Origin: an uncultured Gammaproteobacteria bacterium
GTDB lineage: Bacteria > Pseudomonadota > Gammaproteobacteria > Nitrosococcales > Methylophagaceae
DNA length: 64,000 nt
Reading direction: 5' to 3'
Assembly: GCA_905181885.1 (NCBI GenBank)
Contig: CAJIZI010000001.1
Span: 496,001 to 560,000, forward strand
Shown here: positions 49,269-58,030 of the stretch, piece after piece
Numbering within the stretch: position 1 is the stretch's first letter
How the letters are laid out: each line of letters starts with the position of its first letter
Made by a program: the position numbers and the translations under genes
Notes under the pieces: generated by a model
Told to the model about the DNA's origin: nothing
The model's database searches: none
Seen by the model: only the letters and a program-made list of their open reading frames with translations

Positions 49269-49727
49269 TTAACCGCCACAGCCGCCGATAGTAACTTTAA
49301 CTTCTTGCTCAGTTGTATATAACTTGCCGTCTGCTTCTACAACAGCTTTTACAATTTGTGATTCGCCAAGGCGGATACGAATAGAAACATCTGCTGCAGT
49401 GCCTTCAGGTAAAGTGAATGAAGCTGCTAAGGGTTGTGGGTTTTTTTCAGCAAAGATACTGATTTTGGTCACATTAGCCATTTTTGTTTTGACGGTGACA
49501 GGAACTACAGCACCATTTTCCGCAATTTCGGGTATTTTTAATGTGATTGTATCGTCAGTAGTCAGTGCCGTCGTACCATAAAGGTCATTTAAAGCATCAT
49601 CTACAGATGAGCTATCAAAGGCTTTAGACCATTTTGCCATTGCTAATCTTGGCATTGCTGTCATGGCAGTAGCCATAGTTGTGATCCCAAGGAGCCCCTT
49701 GAGCAGTAATCTTCGTTTTTCACGCAT
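49269..49727 (-). CDS. soxY: Thiosulfate oxidation carrier protein SoxY
   Basis: Carries sulfur intermediates on the Cys of its mobile C-terminal arm. 152 residues ending VTIGGCGG, the invariant GGCGG-type arm. The N-terminus (REKRRLLLKGLLG) is a twin-arginine-type signal. Between them lies an immunoglobulin-like domain (NAPLAAS-type region as NPQPLAASFTL). Confidence 0.97.
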   Translation of the reverse strand: MREKRRLLLKGLLGITTMATAMTAMPRLAMAKWSKAFDSSSVDDALNDLYGTTALTTDDTITLKIPEIAENGAVVPVTVKTKMANVTKISIFAEKNPQPLAASFTLPEGTAADVSIRIRLGESQIVKAVVEADGKLYTTEQEVKVTIGGCGG

Positions 49728-49763
49728 TGTTTTTCTCCAGTTTATCTTTAAATTTGTTGGCAG

Positions 49764-50105
49764 CTATAGTGTATATAGGTAGTCGACAACCTTATCAATT
49801 TCTTCTTCGGTTAGCATTCTATGTTTGCCATATGGAGGCATTGATGTTGCCGGGTTTCTCTCGGTAGCATCCCAGATTTGGGCTCTTAGTACGGCTCTTT
49901 CTGGAAACCTAACCTTCATCATTATTAGAGGCGGACCAACTAAACCAGCTAATTCACCATCATCCATTACATGACATGCTAAGCAATTTCCTTTCTTTCT
50001 ATCAAAGGAGATCTCCTTGCCCTCTGCAATGCTGTCAGCGTATGCATTAGACAGCAATAAGGGGAACAAGAGTATCGCTGTAATAAGTCGTGTTAACTTT
50101 TTCAT
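49764..50105 (-). CDS. soxX: Sulfur oxidation c-type cytochrome SoxX
   Basis: Small subunit of SoxAX. 113 residues with a signal peptide (ending SNAYAD), one haem site CLACH (about residue 41) and a Met ligand region (ATSMPPYGKHRML). It lies between soxD and soxY. Confidence 0.93.
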   Translation of the reverse strand: MKKLTRLITAILLFPLLLSNAYADSIAEGKEISFDRKKGNCLACHVMDDGELAGLVGPPLIMMKVRFPERAVLRAQIWDATERNPATSMPPYGKHRMLTEEEIDKVVDYLYTL

Positions 50106-50142
50106 TATCGATTATATCCTCTTTGGTTCATTCTATTTCAGC

Positions 50143-51081
50143 TTATTGACTTTGTTCGACCATGTAGTGAACAGCTGCCGCTACATCTTCATCGCTTAAG
50201 CTCATGTTGCCACCCTTAGCTGGCATAGCGCCATCTTCACCAACATAGCCATTGATAGCTCGATTAATAACAGCTTCCATTCCCGGTTTAGTACGGTCGG
50301 CCCAAACTTCCTTGTCTCCCGTTATTGGTGCACCAGCCATACCATTATTGTGACAAACTGCGCACGACTGGTTATAAATTCCTTTCCCGTGCTCATTAAT
50401 AGGCGCTTCTTCCGTCATATTAGAAGCACCTTCTTCCATGTGTTCTGTTGGGGTCACACCTGCAATTGTGGATGTAACCTTGATTGAGCTAGGATCTTTA
50501 CAGTCCTTCATGCAAGTTGGGTTTCTAACATCTGGCCGATCATCTTCGAAAAAGCCATCTGCATTTGGCATGACGATGGTAGAAAAATTATCTTTTGTTA
50601 AAACAAATTCCTCATCGACGATCTCATTCAAATATAAAACATAAGCCGTTATTGCATAGGTCTCATCAGCTGTCAGAGATTGGGGTGCTGTAAATGGCAT
50701 AGCACGCCTTATGTAGTCATAGAGTGTGCTGGCATGGGGCCAGTAACTACCTACAGTTTTTTCTGGACGTCCCTCGCTTAAGGTATCAAAACCACCGGCT
50801 AGAATTGGCCAGCGGCCCTCACCTTCACCAAAAAGCCCGTGACATGACGCACACTGGCCTTCATAAAGCCCTTCACCATCAGCAACAGAGCCGCTTCCAG
50901 CAGGCAGTCCAAGACCATCTGGGCGAACATCAATATCCCATCCGGCTATCTCTTCCGGAGTTGCAATTCTGCCAAGGCCATAGTGACCTGCTTCTTCAGC
51001 ATAGGCCGGGGAAATAAAAAGCCCTTGAGCTGCTGATGCTAAAACGAGTATTTTTAAATATTTTTTAACCGAGTTGTACAT
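50143..51081 (-). CDS. soxD: Sulfane dehydrogenase cytochrome subunit SoxD
   Basis: A dihaem cytochrome c that takes electrons from the molybdenum subunit SoxC. 312 residues with a signal peptide and two haem sites: CASCHGL (about residue 77) and CAVCHNN (about 240). An extra Cys pair CMKDC near 193 sits in the linker. SoxCD oxidises SoxY-bound sulfane sulfur, giving full oxidation to sulfate without stored sulfur. It overlaps soxC by about 17 bases. Confidence 0.92.
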   Translation of the reverse strand: MYNSVKKYLKILVLASAAQGLFISPAYAEEAGHYGLGRIATPEEIAGWDIDVRPDGLGLPAGSGSVADGEGLYEGQCASCHGLFGEGEGRWPILAGGFDTLSEGRPEKTVGSYWPHASTLYDYIRRAMPFTAPQSLTADETYAITAYVLYLNEIVDEEFVLTKDNFSTIVMPNADGFFEDDRPDVRNPTCMKDCKDPSSIKVTSTIAGVTPTEHMEEGASNMTEEAPINEHGKGIYNQSCAVCHNNGMAGAPITGDKEVWADRTKPGMEAVINRAINGYVGEDGAMPAKGGNMSLSDEDVAAAVHYMVEQSQ

Positions 51082-52384
51082 TGTTCACCGCCCCGTCTGT
51101 CTGTACCTGCCATGTGTGTATAGAGTTTTTGTGGTAGATAGAGTTTGTGCCTCTAACCTCACGCAATTGAGAGAGTGTTGGTTGAACATAGCCTGTTTCA
51201 TCAACTGCACGACTCTGTAACAGTAGGGGTTCACCTTGCCAGTTAATTTCCATACCAAAGCGTGTTAAAGATTTGGAAAGGACTAAGCCTTTTAGCTTAG
51301 CGGTCTGCCAGCTCACGCCACCATCCAAGGAAACATCAACACGTTTAACTTTTCCGTGCCCTGACCAAGCAAGACCTTCAAGCTGAAGAAGACCTTTGCG
51401 TTTTATAGGGTTTTCAGGACAAGGTGAGGTGATAACAGAATTAACTTCTTGGACGAAACTATGTTTGCGTGCCTTACCGTCAGCGAGTAAATCTGTGTAT
51501 TTAGAGGTTTCTTCACGTTGAGCCCAAGGCATATCACCGACTTCTAAACGACGTAGCCATTTAACACTGGTATTTCCTTCCCAGCCTGGTGTGAACAAAC
51601 GTACTGGGTAACCTTGTTCTGGTCTCAGCATTTCACCATTTTGAGCAAAAACGACAAGTGTGTCATCAAGCGCTTTATCGAGTGGGATGCTGCGTGTCAT
51701 TCCCGCTGCATCAGCACCTTCTGCTAAAACCCATTTGGCGCCAGGTTTAATGCCGGCTTCTTGTAAGATGGTAGACAACTTAACACCGGTCCATTCGGAA
51801 CCGCTTAACATGCCGTGAGTAAACTGTAAGGCTTCCATTTGAGCACCACGCCATTCCATTCCTCCGTTGGCGGGGCATTCTAGGAAATGGATATGAGATT
51901 CTGAAGGGAAGCTCATTAATTCATCCATTGTTAAAAGTAGGGGCCGCTCTACCATACCGTTGATCATGATCCGGTGATCATCTGGGTTAACTTCTGGTAC
52001 GCCACCGTGATAACGTTCAAAATGTAGTCCGCTAGGCGTTATGATGCCTTTCATTTTGTGCAGTGGCGACATACTGATAGAGGCAATCTTATCAGCGGTC
52101 AACCATTCTACTGTCCGTCTAATGAGATTCGCTTCATGTTTGGATGGCTGGCCATAAGGAACAGAAACTACACCTCGTCCTAACGATTTTTGCCATGTAG
52201 GAACATTTGGCGGTAGATTTTCTTGTCCAGCGACAACTTTCCCAACAGCTGTTGCCAGTGCTGTGCCTGCGGTCAGTTTTAGTCCGTTTAGCATAAAGTC
52301 ACGACGTTTGTTCTGTGGTAACTCTGCTGCTTCAGTTTTGATTTCCTGAAGTAAATCAGTTGTGTTCTCAGATAACTTTTTCAC
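51065..52384 (-). CDS. soxC: Sulfane dehydrogenase molybdenum subunit SoxC
   Basis: Sulfite oxidase-family molybdoenzyme, 439 residues. The N-terminus carries NKRRDFMLNGLKLTAGTALA, a twin-arginine-type signal within an extended leader. The molybdopterin domain includes HFLECPANGGMEW, where the conserved Cys binds molybdenum, and GEMLRPEQGYPVRL. The C-terminal Mo-co dimerisation domain has DVSLDGGVSWQTAKL. First gene of soxCDXYZA-K-rhodanese. Presence of SoxCD means thiosulfate can be oxidised fully. Confidence 0.94.
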   Translation of the reverse strand: MKKLSENTTDLLQEIKTEAAELPQNKRRDFMLNGLKLTAGTALATAVGKVVAGQENLPPNVPTWQKSLGRGVVSVPYGQPSKHEANLIRRTVEWLTADKIASISMSPLHKMKGIITPSGLHFERYHGGVPEVNPDDHRIMINGMVERPLLLTMDELMSFPSESHIHFLECPANGGMEWRGAQMEALQFTHGMLSGSEWTGVKLSTILQEAGIKPGAKWVLAEGADAAGMTRSIPLDKALDDTLVVFAQNGEMLRPEQGYPVRLFTPGWEGNTSVKWLRRLEVGDMPWAQREETSKYTDLLADGKARKHSFVQEVNSVITSPCPENPIKRKGLLQLEGLAWSGHGKVKRVDVSLDGGVSWQTAKLKGLVLSKSLTRFGMEINWQGEPLLLQSRAVDETGYVQPTLSQLREVRGTNSIYHKNSIHTWQVQTDGAVNNVQLG

Positions 52385-52853
52385 TATCCACCTGTATGGG
52401 TTTCTATAAAATAATGGTTCAACATATACTCTACTTCATTCACATTAGTTTGTGAGTACGTATATATCTCTATCCCTTTGTTCAATTGCGCTGCTGCATT
52501 AAACAAGACACTACTATCAACTACTTGGTTCATCGTATGCTTCATATCATCCACAATATTTTGTGAATAGGCATATTTGAGCTTTTAACTGTGCAGTTGA
52601 TCTCGCTCTCTAACCGGACATTATTAACAACTATTATCCTGATATCAAATAAGATTTTTATATTATGCCGTGATATTCAGTTATGAGTCGCCTTAAAAAA
52701 GAGCTAAACGATGGCAATTCATAGTATTTTTATCCGTAATGTAGTTTATCTTGATTTAGTAATTTAGTGTTCTAAATCAGAGTAGATGTTCAATATAAGC
52801 AAGGTGTTGCGCTTCAGTCTGCGTATCTTTGCATTGTGATCCTCAGAACTTAA
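52385..52853. promoter_or_regulatory. Promoter region of the sox string with two matching inverted repeats
   Basis: 469 bases with no gene. Two dyads share the form (T/C)CACA-N6-TGTGA: TCACA-TTAGTT-TGTGA at 52440-52455 and CCACA-ATATTT-TGTGA at 52551-52566. They are about 55 and 165 bases upstream of the soxC ATG. A shared spacing and half-site suggest one dimeric regulator controlling sox. No regulator gene is adjacent. Confidence 0.5.
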
Positions 52854-54044
52854 CTATTTTTCAACAACCCAGAAGACGCCTTCTTTATTGTCTCTCTCAT
52901 TTTCAAGTTCTTGTTCTATGAGCGATGAGTAATGACTAATTTTGATACCTGGTTTGTGCTCAGAAGCTGCAATTGATGAATAATACTTTACTGTGCCTAA
53001 AGAGTTTAGTTTCGATTCTATCTGCTCAGCACTGAGGTTTTTTGAGGCGATGTGTTTATCCTGGTGAACTATCAATAACCCGCCTGGAGCTAGTAATCTC
53101 CATGTGGTCTCGATCGTGTCAGCAGCAGCCCCATTTATTAAGGTGATGACTTGCGGCTGAGCCCCAGAAGAGACCAATTCATTTTGGTTTGAATTTGTTA
53201 TTAGTTTGTTCTTTATCATGTGGCTGTTAAATGCTGTCACTTCATTGGCTTGTAGAAGCGCTGATGTTGTGGATGAGGTTTGAGCAAGTGCACTTTCAAT
53301 ATTTATGTATGAGCTTAGTAGTAATTCAATCGCTAATAGGCCATTATTTTCATCATCTCCAAGGGTTGCCAAGTTGACTTCTTTTTTTCTGCCAAATTGA
53401 TCCTGAATAATTCTTTCAACAATCGCGCTATTGGTAACATTAGTCCAGTGGGCCTGGTGTAAGTTCAAAAAATGTTCTTTTACTGAAGAGTCACTATCTT
53501 TATTGACAAGTATTTGTCGCGTGATGGCATGGGAGCCCTGTCTTAGAAGGTAATTGGCAGTGCTATTTATTTCAGGAGGTTGTTTTCGGCCTATTCTCAT
53601 CGACATTACGCCATCATTCTCAGCCCATATATTACTCATGCCTTTCCAGCGACTTCTACTAATGAATATATCTTCCAGGATGCTTCTTGCCCAATAGTTT
53701 TTTTCTGATGCCTGCATTTCAGGGTACACGGGTAAAACGACATAGCCTTCGGGTTTAACTAGTGTCATGAGGTGCCTAAGAAATGCAGCACCCCAGTTAT
53801 TAGCAAAAAGTGGAAAGCTGATGCCTATATAGATCCTATCAATTGATCCTGGCGTAAAAGGGAAAAAAAGATTACCGATCTCTTCATTTTTAAATTCAAT
53901 GTTTAGCTGTTTCGAGTCAGGCGTGAGACTGAATATATCCTGACCAGGTTTAACTTGGCTATGTATATCTCTTTCACCAGAAAAGTAATATTCTAGATCT
54001 TCTGTTATATATTTTTCAGATTTATGGAATACCAAGTCAGTCAT
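52854..54044 (-). CDS. Unrecognised protein with methyltransferase-like segments
   Basis: 396 residues, no signal peptide. I do not recognise the family. Two stretches look like strand-turn motifs of Rossmann-type methyltransferases (HLMTLVKPEGYVVLPV near residue 90 and TTWRLLAPGGLLIVHQD near 318), with helical, Asn/Ser-rich sequence between. The Gly-rich SAM-binding motif I is not evident in either half, so catalytic activity is doubtful. It lies between the sox promoter and the FadL gene on the same strand and may belong with the monooxygenase module. Confidence 0.6.
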   Translation of the reverse strand: MTDLVFHKSEKYITEDLEYYFSGERDIHSQVKPGQDIFSLTPDSKQLNIEFKNEEIGNLFFPFTPGSIDRIYIGISFPLFANNWGAAFLRHLMTLVKPEGYVVLPVYPEMQASEKNYWARSILEDIFISRSRWKGMSNIWAENDGVMSMRIGRKQPPEINSTANYLLRQGSHAITRQILVNKDSDSSVKEHFLNLHQAHWTNVTNSAIVERIIQDQFGRKKEVNLATLGDDENNGLLAIELLLSSYINIESALAQTSSTTSALLQANEVTAFNSHMIKNKLITNSNQNELVSSGAQPQVITLINGAAADTIETTWRLLAPGGLLIVHQDKHIASKNLSAEQIESKLNSLGTVKYYSSIAASEHKPGIKISHYSSLIEQELENERDNKEGVFWVVEK

Positions 54045-54175
54045 TATTTTCTACAGCTATTATATAAAAAGTCGTGACTATAACCTGTTTGCTTATTTTT
54101 GCCAATTGTCCCTTATTTTCTTCTTTATAGAATATTACTCATATCTGTATAAGTTGATTACGCTTTTTCTTTAGA

Positions 54176-54206
54176 CAAAAAAAAGCCAGGACATAAAGTC
54201 CTGGCT
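54176..54206 (-). terminator. Terminator after the FadL-type gene
   Basis: On the minus strand a 9-base stem (AGCCAGGAC with GTCCTGGCT, loop TTTAT) is followed by a run of eight T (54176-54183). It lies 66 bases after the restored FadL stop. Confidence 0.85.
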
Positions 54207-54272
54207 TCTAATCTTTAGCAGTTAACTACAGTATAAAAGACTACCGTATTCTGCTACTAAATAAGCTTAAGC

Positions 54273-55594
54273 TTATTCAAAGTGCCATGTTAGTGCGAAA
54301 CCAGCATGCCATGAATCAACTTTAGCATTTGTGTGATTAGGGAACGAGAAGTTGCTTACCGTAATCTCTATCTTCAGAGAATTGACGAGCAACATGCGTA
54401 TCTAAATCCAAGAATGGTGCTAAGAAGCCTTTGTAACCGAAACCAGCTGTGAAGCGGTGACGGTAGATAACTTCTGCTTGTGCAGCCATTAGGTATTCAG
54501 TTACCGCTATACCAGCAGCACTGTTACCAGATGGGATTGCAGTACATCGATCTGGTAGACCAGAACAAACGTTAGCTAATTGGCTTAGGCCTTTAGTTTT
54601 TTCACGTGTTGGGTCATCAGCATAACCATAACCTGCACGCCATTCCCAAGGTCCATCAGTTAACTGAGCACCCATAGAGAAGATCCATTGATCTTTATAT
54701 ATATCTTTCCAGAAGTTAGCATTGCCCCAGTTTTTGTACATGATGTCTGCAGCTAGTAACAAGTTACCATCCATCATCATCTCATTACTGATACCTATAC
54801 CTAACGTACGAGGTTGTTCGATATTAAGGCTTTGGAAAGAACCATCCGTCGTTCAGCAATATGTTAATGCGCTCTGACCTGACTAGGTGATGTTTGGATT
54901 ATATCATCGAAATCTTGACGCAATTCTGAATGATAAAACATACCAATTTGTGTGTGATGTGGCAGTTTATAGGTCATACCTAATGAACCTTTAACTGCGA
55001 TATCATGTGTTTGTGCTGCTACTGAAGCAATACCAAGATCTAACATTGAGTAAGTTACTGTCGCTGCAGAACCAATTGTTAAGTTCTCAGACAAGTCCCA
55101 ACTTAAACCTAAGTTAGCACCAATTACGATTAACTCTGCACTTGCACCAATTGAATTTGGGTTTTCACGAAATTCAGCACCGATACCGTTAGTTGCAGTA
55201 ACACCTGCACCTAATGTTCCTGGAATACCAAGTCCACGTAGATCTTGAGTAACACCAATTTCAGGGACTAAGTAACCTTCGTTACCATTACCTTCTTTAA
55301 ATGCTGTACCTAGCCGAAGCTCTTTGTAATTGTACTTGTTAGTTCTACGTTTGGCTTGTACCAAGTTGCACCGAATGTGAATTCTGTACCACGAAACTCA
55401 GATAGACCCGCTGGGTTACCAAAGATTGCAGATACGTTATCTAGTGGTTTAGCAATACTTGTTCCAGCCATCGATGCTGATACAGGCGCTAATACGTTGT
55501 GAAGGTCATACCCGTATGGGCCTGCCATCACACTTGTAGACGTCATTGCTGTTAGCAATGCTGTCGACAAAGCTAAGCGATTAAATTTTTTCAT
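54273..55594 (-). pseudogene. FadL/TodX-type outer membrane channel, several frameshifts
   Basis: FadL-family channels bring hydrophobic substrates across the outer membrane. The N-terminal fragment has a signal peptide and the hallmark IFGNPAGL. A middle fragment (LGTAFKEGNGNEGYLVPEIG.. to LPHHTQIGMFYHSEL) and a C-terminal fragment (ADIMYKNWGNANFWKDIY) are in other frames. I also recover the true end, a beta-strand closing ALTWHFE. Joining them needs shifts near 55312, 54870, 54848 and 54356. Restored length (about 440 codons) is normal. It sits downstream of the AlkB-like module and fits a hydrocarbon uptake role. Confidence 0.82.
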
Positions 55595-55814
55595 TTATTT
55601 GCCTCTTTGTGATTCATTTCTATTTCAAGTTGTTACACCGAAATAATCTTTATATTAAGTTACTCAATTGACATTCACTTCGTTCTTGCAATCAATTTCA
55701 TAACTGTCGTAGTTAACACATCGTGTTGACTCGACTATATACGTTTAATGTTTTCGTAGTCTATAGTTTGAGGCGATTTGTCTCAAATATGTGACCATTT
55801 TTAAAATTCTGTTG

Positions 55815-55858
55815 CAAAAAAGCAACGACATTAGCTTAATCACTAATAATCGTTGCTT
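55815..55858 (-). terminator. Terminator after the small membrane protein gene
   Basis: On the minus strand AGCAACGA pairs with TCGTTGCT (55850-55857 with 55821-55828), with further ATTAG/CTAAT pairing inside, and a T run follows (plus-strand A run 55816-55820). It closes the reductase-small protein transcript and separates it from the FadL gene. Confidence 0.75.
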
Positions 55859-55878
55859 CTAGTTTTTGCTAAATGGTG

Positions 55879-56082
55879 TTATTTAAACCATTCAAATGGA
55901 CGTTCACCAGCAATTTTGAAATACAAAGACATATTGATCATATGTATAACAAGCAATGCAATACCGGTTCCAACTGCCCAGATTGGGTTTCTGAAGTGCT
56001 CATGTGCACCAATGGCAACAAGACCATAAAATGCGATAGCTGTCCAGATAACCATAACTATTAAAGCTTTGAAAGAAGCCAT
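55879..56082 (-). CDS. Small two-helix membrane protein of the monooxygenase module
   Basis: 67 residues from ATG 56082, which has a TTGGAGA ribosome site (the frame opens at 56094). Two membrane segments (about residues 6-24 and 34-52) separated by a His-containing loop (GAHEHFRNP), and a short C-terminal tail ending RPFEWFK. I do not recognise a family. Its place between the reductase and its own terminator suggests it is co-expressed with the reductase, perhaps as an accessory subunit anchoring it to the membrane hydroxylase. Confidence 0.7.
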   Translation of the reverse strand: MASFKALIVMVIWTAIAFYGLVAIGAHEHFRNPIWAVGTGIALLVIHMINMSLYFKIAGERPFEWFK

Positions 56083-56150
56083 ATTTATCTCCAATTTAAA
56101 GTTTAAGTAACGAAGCTAACTTAATAACCTCGGCTTATTTTTTCTATCAG

Positions 56151-57221
56151 TTACTGTGGCGTATTACTCTTATCTAGGAATTTATCATAGAATATCGAAT
56201 CTTTGGTAATACCATTTTTCTTGAATACACTAATAGATGCGTCAATCATGCCGGGTGGACCACAAAGATAAGCTTGGCCCCTGAGTGCCTTTCTAGAATC
56301 TTTGATAAAATCTACACAAGAACCTCTATTTCCTTCCCATGAGCTATCTTCTGGCTCTTCTGATAGGCAAGGAATATATTCGAACCTTCCAAGACCTTTA
56401 CTAACCCAGTCTGCTGATAATTTATCAATCAGCTCTCCAAGATATAGATCTTTTTGTGTACGAGCGCCAAAGAGGAAGCGAACATCAGCCATTCTGCCTG
56501 ATTCAAGTGCATCTTGTAGAACACCTACAATAGCACTCATGCCACTACCACCTGCGACACAGGTCATTTGGGCAGGCTTTTTAGCCAAACCAAATACACC
56601 ATAGGGGCCGCTCATTGTCATAGTTTCTCCGGTACGATCACCCTCAAACAACCAGTCGGTAAATTCACCACCAGGGACTTTTCTGATGTAGAACAAGAAT
56701 TCTTTTTGACCAAGACTTGGTGCTGTTGCAAATGAGTAACTACGCCCTTCATCAAGATGGGGTAGTTTCAGATCTGCATACTGACCAGCTTTGTACAAAA
56801 GCTCTGTCGATGAGACCACAGAGTCATCAATTTCAATGACAAGCTCTTTGATATCATGTGTTAAGTCACGGATCTGCTTAATAACCGCTTCTGATTCCCA
56901 ATGAAGTTGTCCTTCACCAGCAAGAAGTTCAACTTCAACTTCTATATCAGTCTTGAGTGCCGTTTGACACGCTAGAATGTAGTTATTTTGTAGGTCCTCG
57001 GCTTCTAAGGTATATGCAAAATCAGCTAAAGGATTTATTTTACCTTCAACTAAGCGACATTTGCATGAACCACAGCTGCCTACTCGACAATCATGTGGCC
57101 AAGGTATTCCGGCTTCGAGCGCTGTCTGTAAAAGGTTGTCACCAGCCTTTACAATTAACGTTTCGGTGCCATTTATCTTGGCTGTAGTTTCTTGTTTCTT
57201 ACTTTTGAAAAAACCAAACAT
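56151..57221 (-). CDS. XylA-like NAD(P)H:ferredoxin-type oxygenase reductase
   Basis: Three-domain electron transfer protein, 356 residues. A plant-type 2Fe-2S domain has Cys45, Cys50, Cys53 and Cys85 (DCRVGSCGSCKC, ILACQ). An FAD domain has the EGRSYSFATAP motif near residue 170. An NAD-binding domain has CVAGGSGMSAIVGVL and the final YLCGPPGMID. This matches reductases of xylene/alkane-type membrane monooxygenases (XylA) and similar oxygenases. It lies 34 bases after the GST gene on the same strand as the hydroxylase and probably feeds it electrons. Confidence 0.9.
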   Translation of the reverse strand: MFGFFKSKKQETTAKINGTETLIVKAGDNLLQTALEAGIPWPHDCRVGSCGSCKCRLVEGKINPLADFAYTLEAEDLQNNYILACQTALKTDIEVEVELLAGEGQLHWESEAVIKQIRDLTHDIKELVIEIDDSVVSSTELLYKAGQYADLKLPHLDEGRSYSFATAPSLGQKEFLFYIRKVPGGEFTDWLFEGDRTGETMTMSGPYGVFGLAKKPAQMTCVAGGSGMSAIVGVLQDALESGRMADVRFLFGARTQKDLYLGELIDKLSADWVSKGLGRFEYIPCLSEEPEDSSWEGNRGSCVDFIKDSRKALRGQAYLCGPPGMIDASISVFKKNGITKDSIFYDKFLDKSNTPQ

Positions 57222-57255
57222 ATTTTAATATTCTTTGAGGCTAAAAGTTGTAATA

Positions 57256-57936
57256 TTATACGTTAATACTTACTGAACGTAATGTATTACTACGAATTTC
57301 ATCTAATGAAGGAAGAACTGTGTATGCAACATAGTTTTCTTTGCTCATACTCTTTCTTACTTTCATGTGTCCCCACCAAGCTTTAACGCCAGGTAAAGAG
57401 TCAACTAGCGATTCGTTATTGTAGAGGCATAATGCATGAACACTTGGTGCCCAATGGATATCAGCAAGGCTGAATTCACCAACAACATAATCACCACGTT
57501 TTGTTTTAGCATTTAGCTGCGCTTCAAGTGCTGCTAAGCCTGCTTTAACGGTTTCCATTGCACTGTCGTCACCGCCAGTTAATGATGCTACTGCTGGAGC
57601 AAACGAAGCACTTGCGATATGCGCCCATTGGTAGTTGATTGCACGAGCTACACCATTACGGGGCACTAATGAGTTACCAAAGCCTTTGTCATCTAAGTAC
57701 GACATGATTGCTTCGGTACCGTATATATAGAAGTCAACATCTTTTAGAACGGGAACTGAACCGAACGGAGAATGCTTTTTGATCTCGTTCATTTCAACTT
57801 CTGAGTTGACATCAACAGAACGGCCGTCTATGTCGACGCCTTTTTCTGCTGCTGTTAGAAGGATTTTGCTTGTGTTAGGACAACCAGCAACACCCCATAA
57901 TACTTTTACATCTGATAAATGATCTCCAATAGCCAT
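57256..57936 (-). CDS. Glutathione S-transferase family protein
   Basis: 226 residues. A thioredoxin-like N-terminal domain (residues 12-85: VKVLWGVAGCPNTSKILLTAAEKG, cis-Pro in GSVPVLKD, TEAIMSYLDD) and an all-helical C-terminal domain with GEFSLADIHWAPSVH. GSTs in oxygenase clusters, for example those for isoprene or alkenes, conjugate reactive epoxide or aldehyde products. This one is between the ferredoxin and the reductase, so detoxifying the hydroxylase product is a reasonable inference. A repeated dyad element precedes its start by 36 bases. Confidence 0.9.
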   Translation of the reverse strand: MAIGDHLSDVKVLWGVAGCPNTSKILLTAAEKGVDIDGRSVDVNSEVEMNEIKKHSPFGSVPVLKDVDFYIYGTEAIMSYLDDKGFGNSLVPRNGVARAINYQWAHIASASFAPAVASLTGGDDSAMETVKAGLAALEAQLNAKTKRGDYVVGEFSLADIHWAPSVHALCLYNNESLVDSLPGVKAWWGHMKVRKSMSKENYVAYTVLPSLDEIRSNTLRSVSINV

Positions 57937-57971
57937 TTAATTTTACTCCAATTATATTGTTATTTTAATGA

Positions 57972-58012
57972 GTGAGCATTTATTTGCATTTATGTGCAAT
58001 TAACACGTGCTC
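57972..58012 (-). repeat. 41-base dyad element, copy 1 (upstream of GST gene)
   Basis: First of two near-identical 41-base copies (37 of 41 positions equal). Outer arms GAGCA/TGCTC surround an inner perfect dyad TTGCA-N6-TGCAA (57984-57999). It is 36 bases before the GST start codon. It may be an operator or a leader-RNA hairpin. Confidence 0.7.
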
Positions 58013-58030
58013 TACTACGCTTAGTTTAAA

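Noticed and set aside
55595-55878. Possible sRNA in the gap upstream of the FadL gene
   Set aside because: The only strong hairpin (55815-55858) is explained as the terminator of the reductase-small protein transcript.
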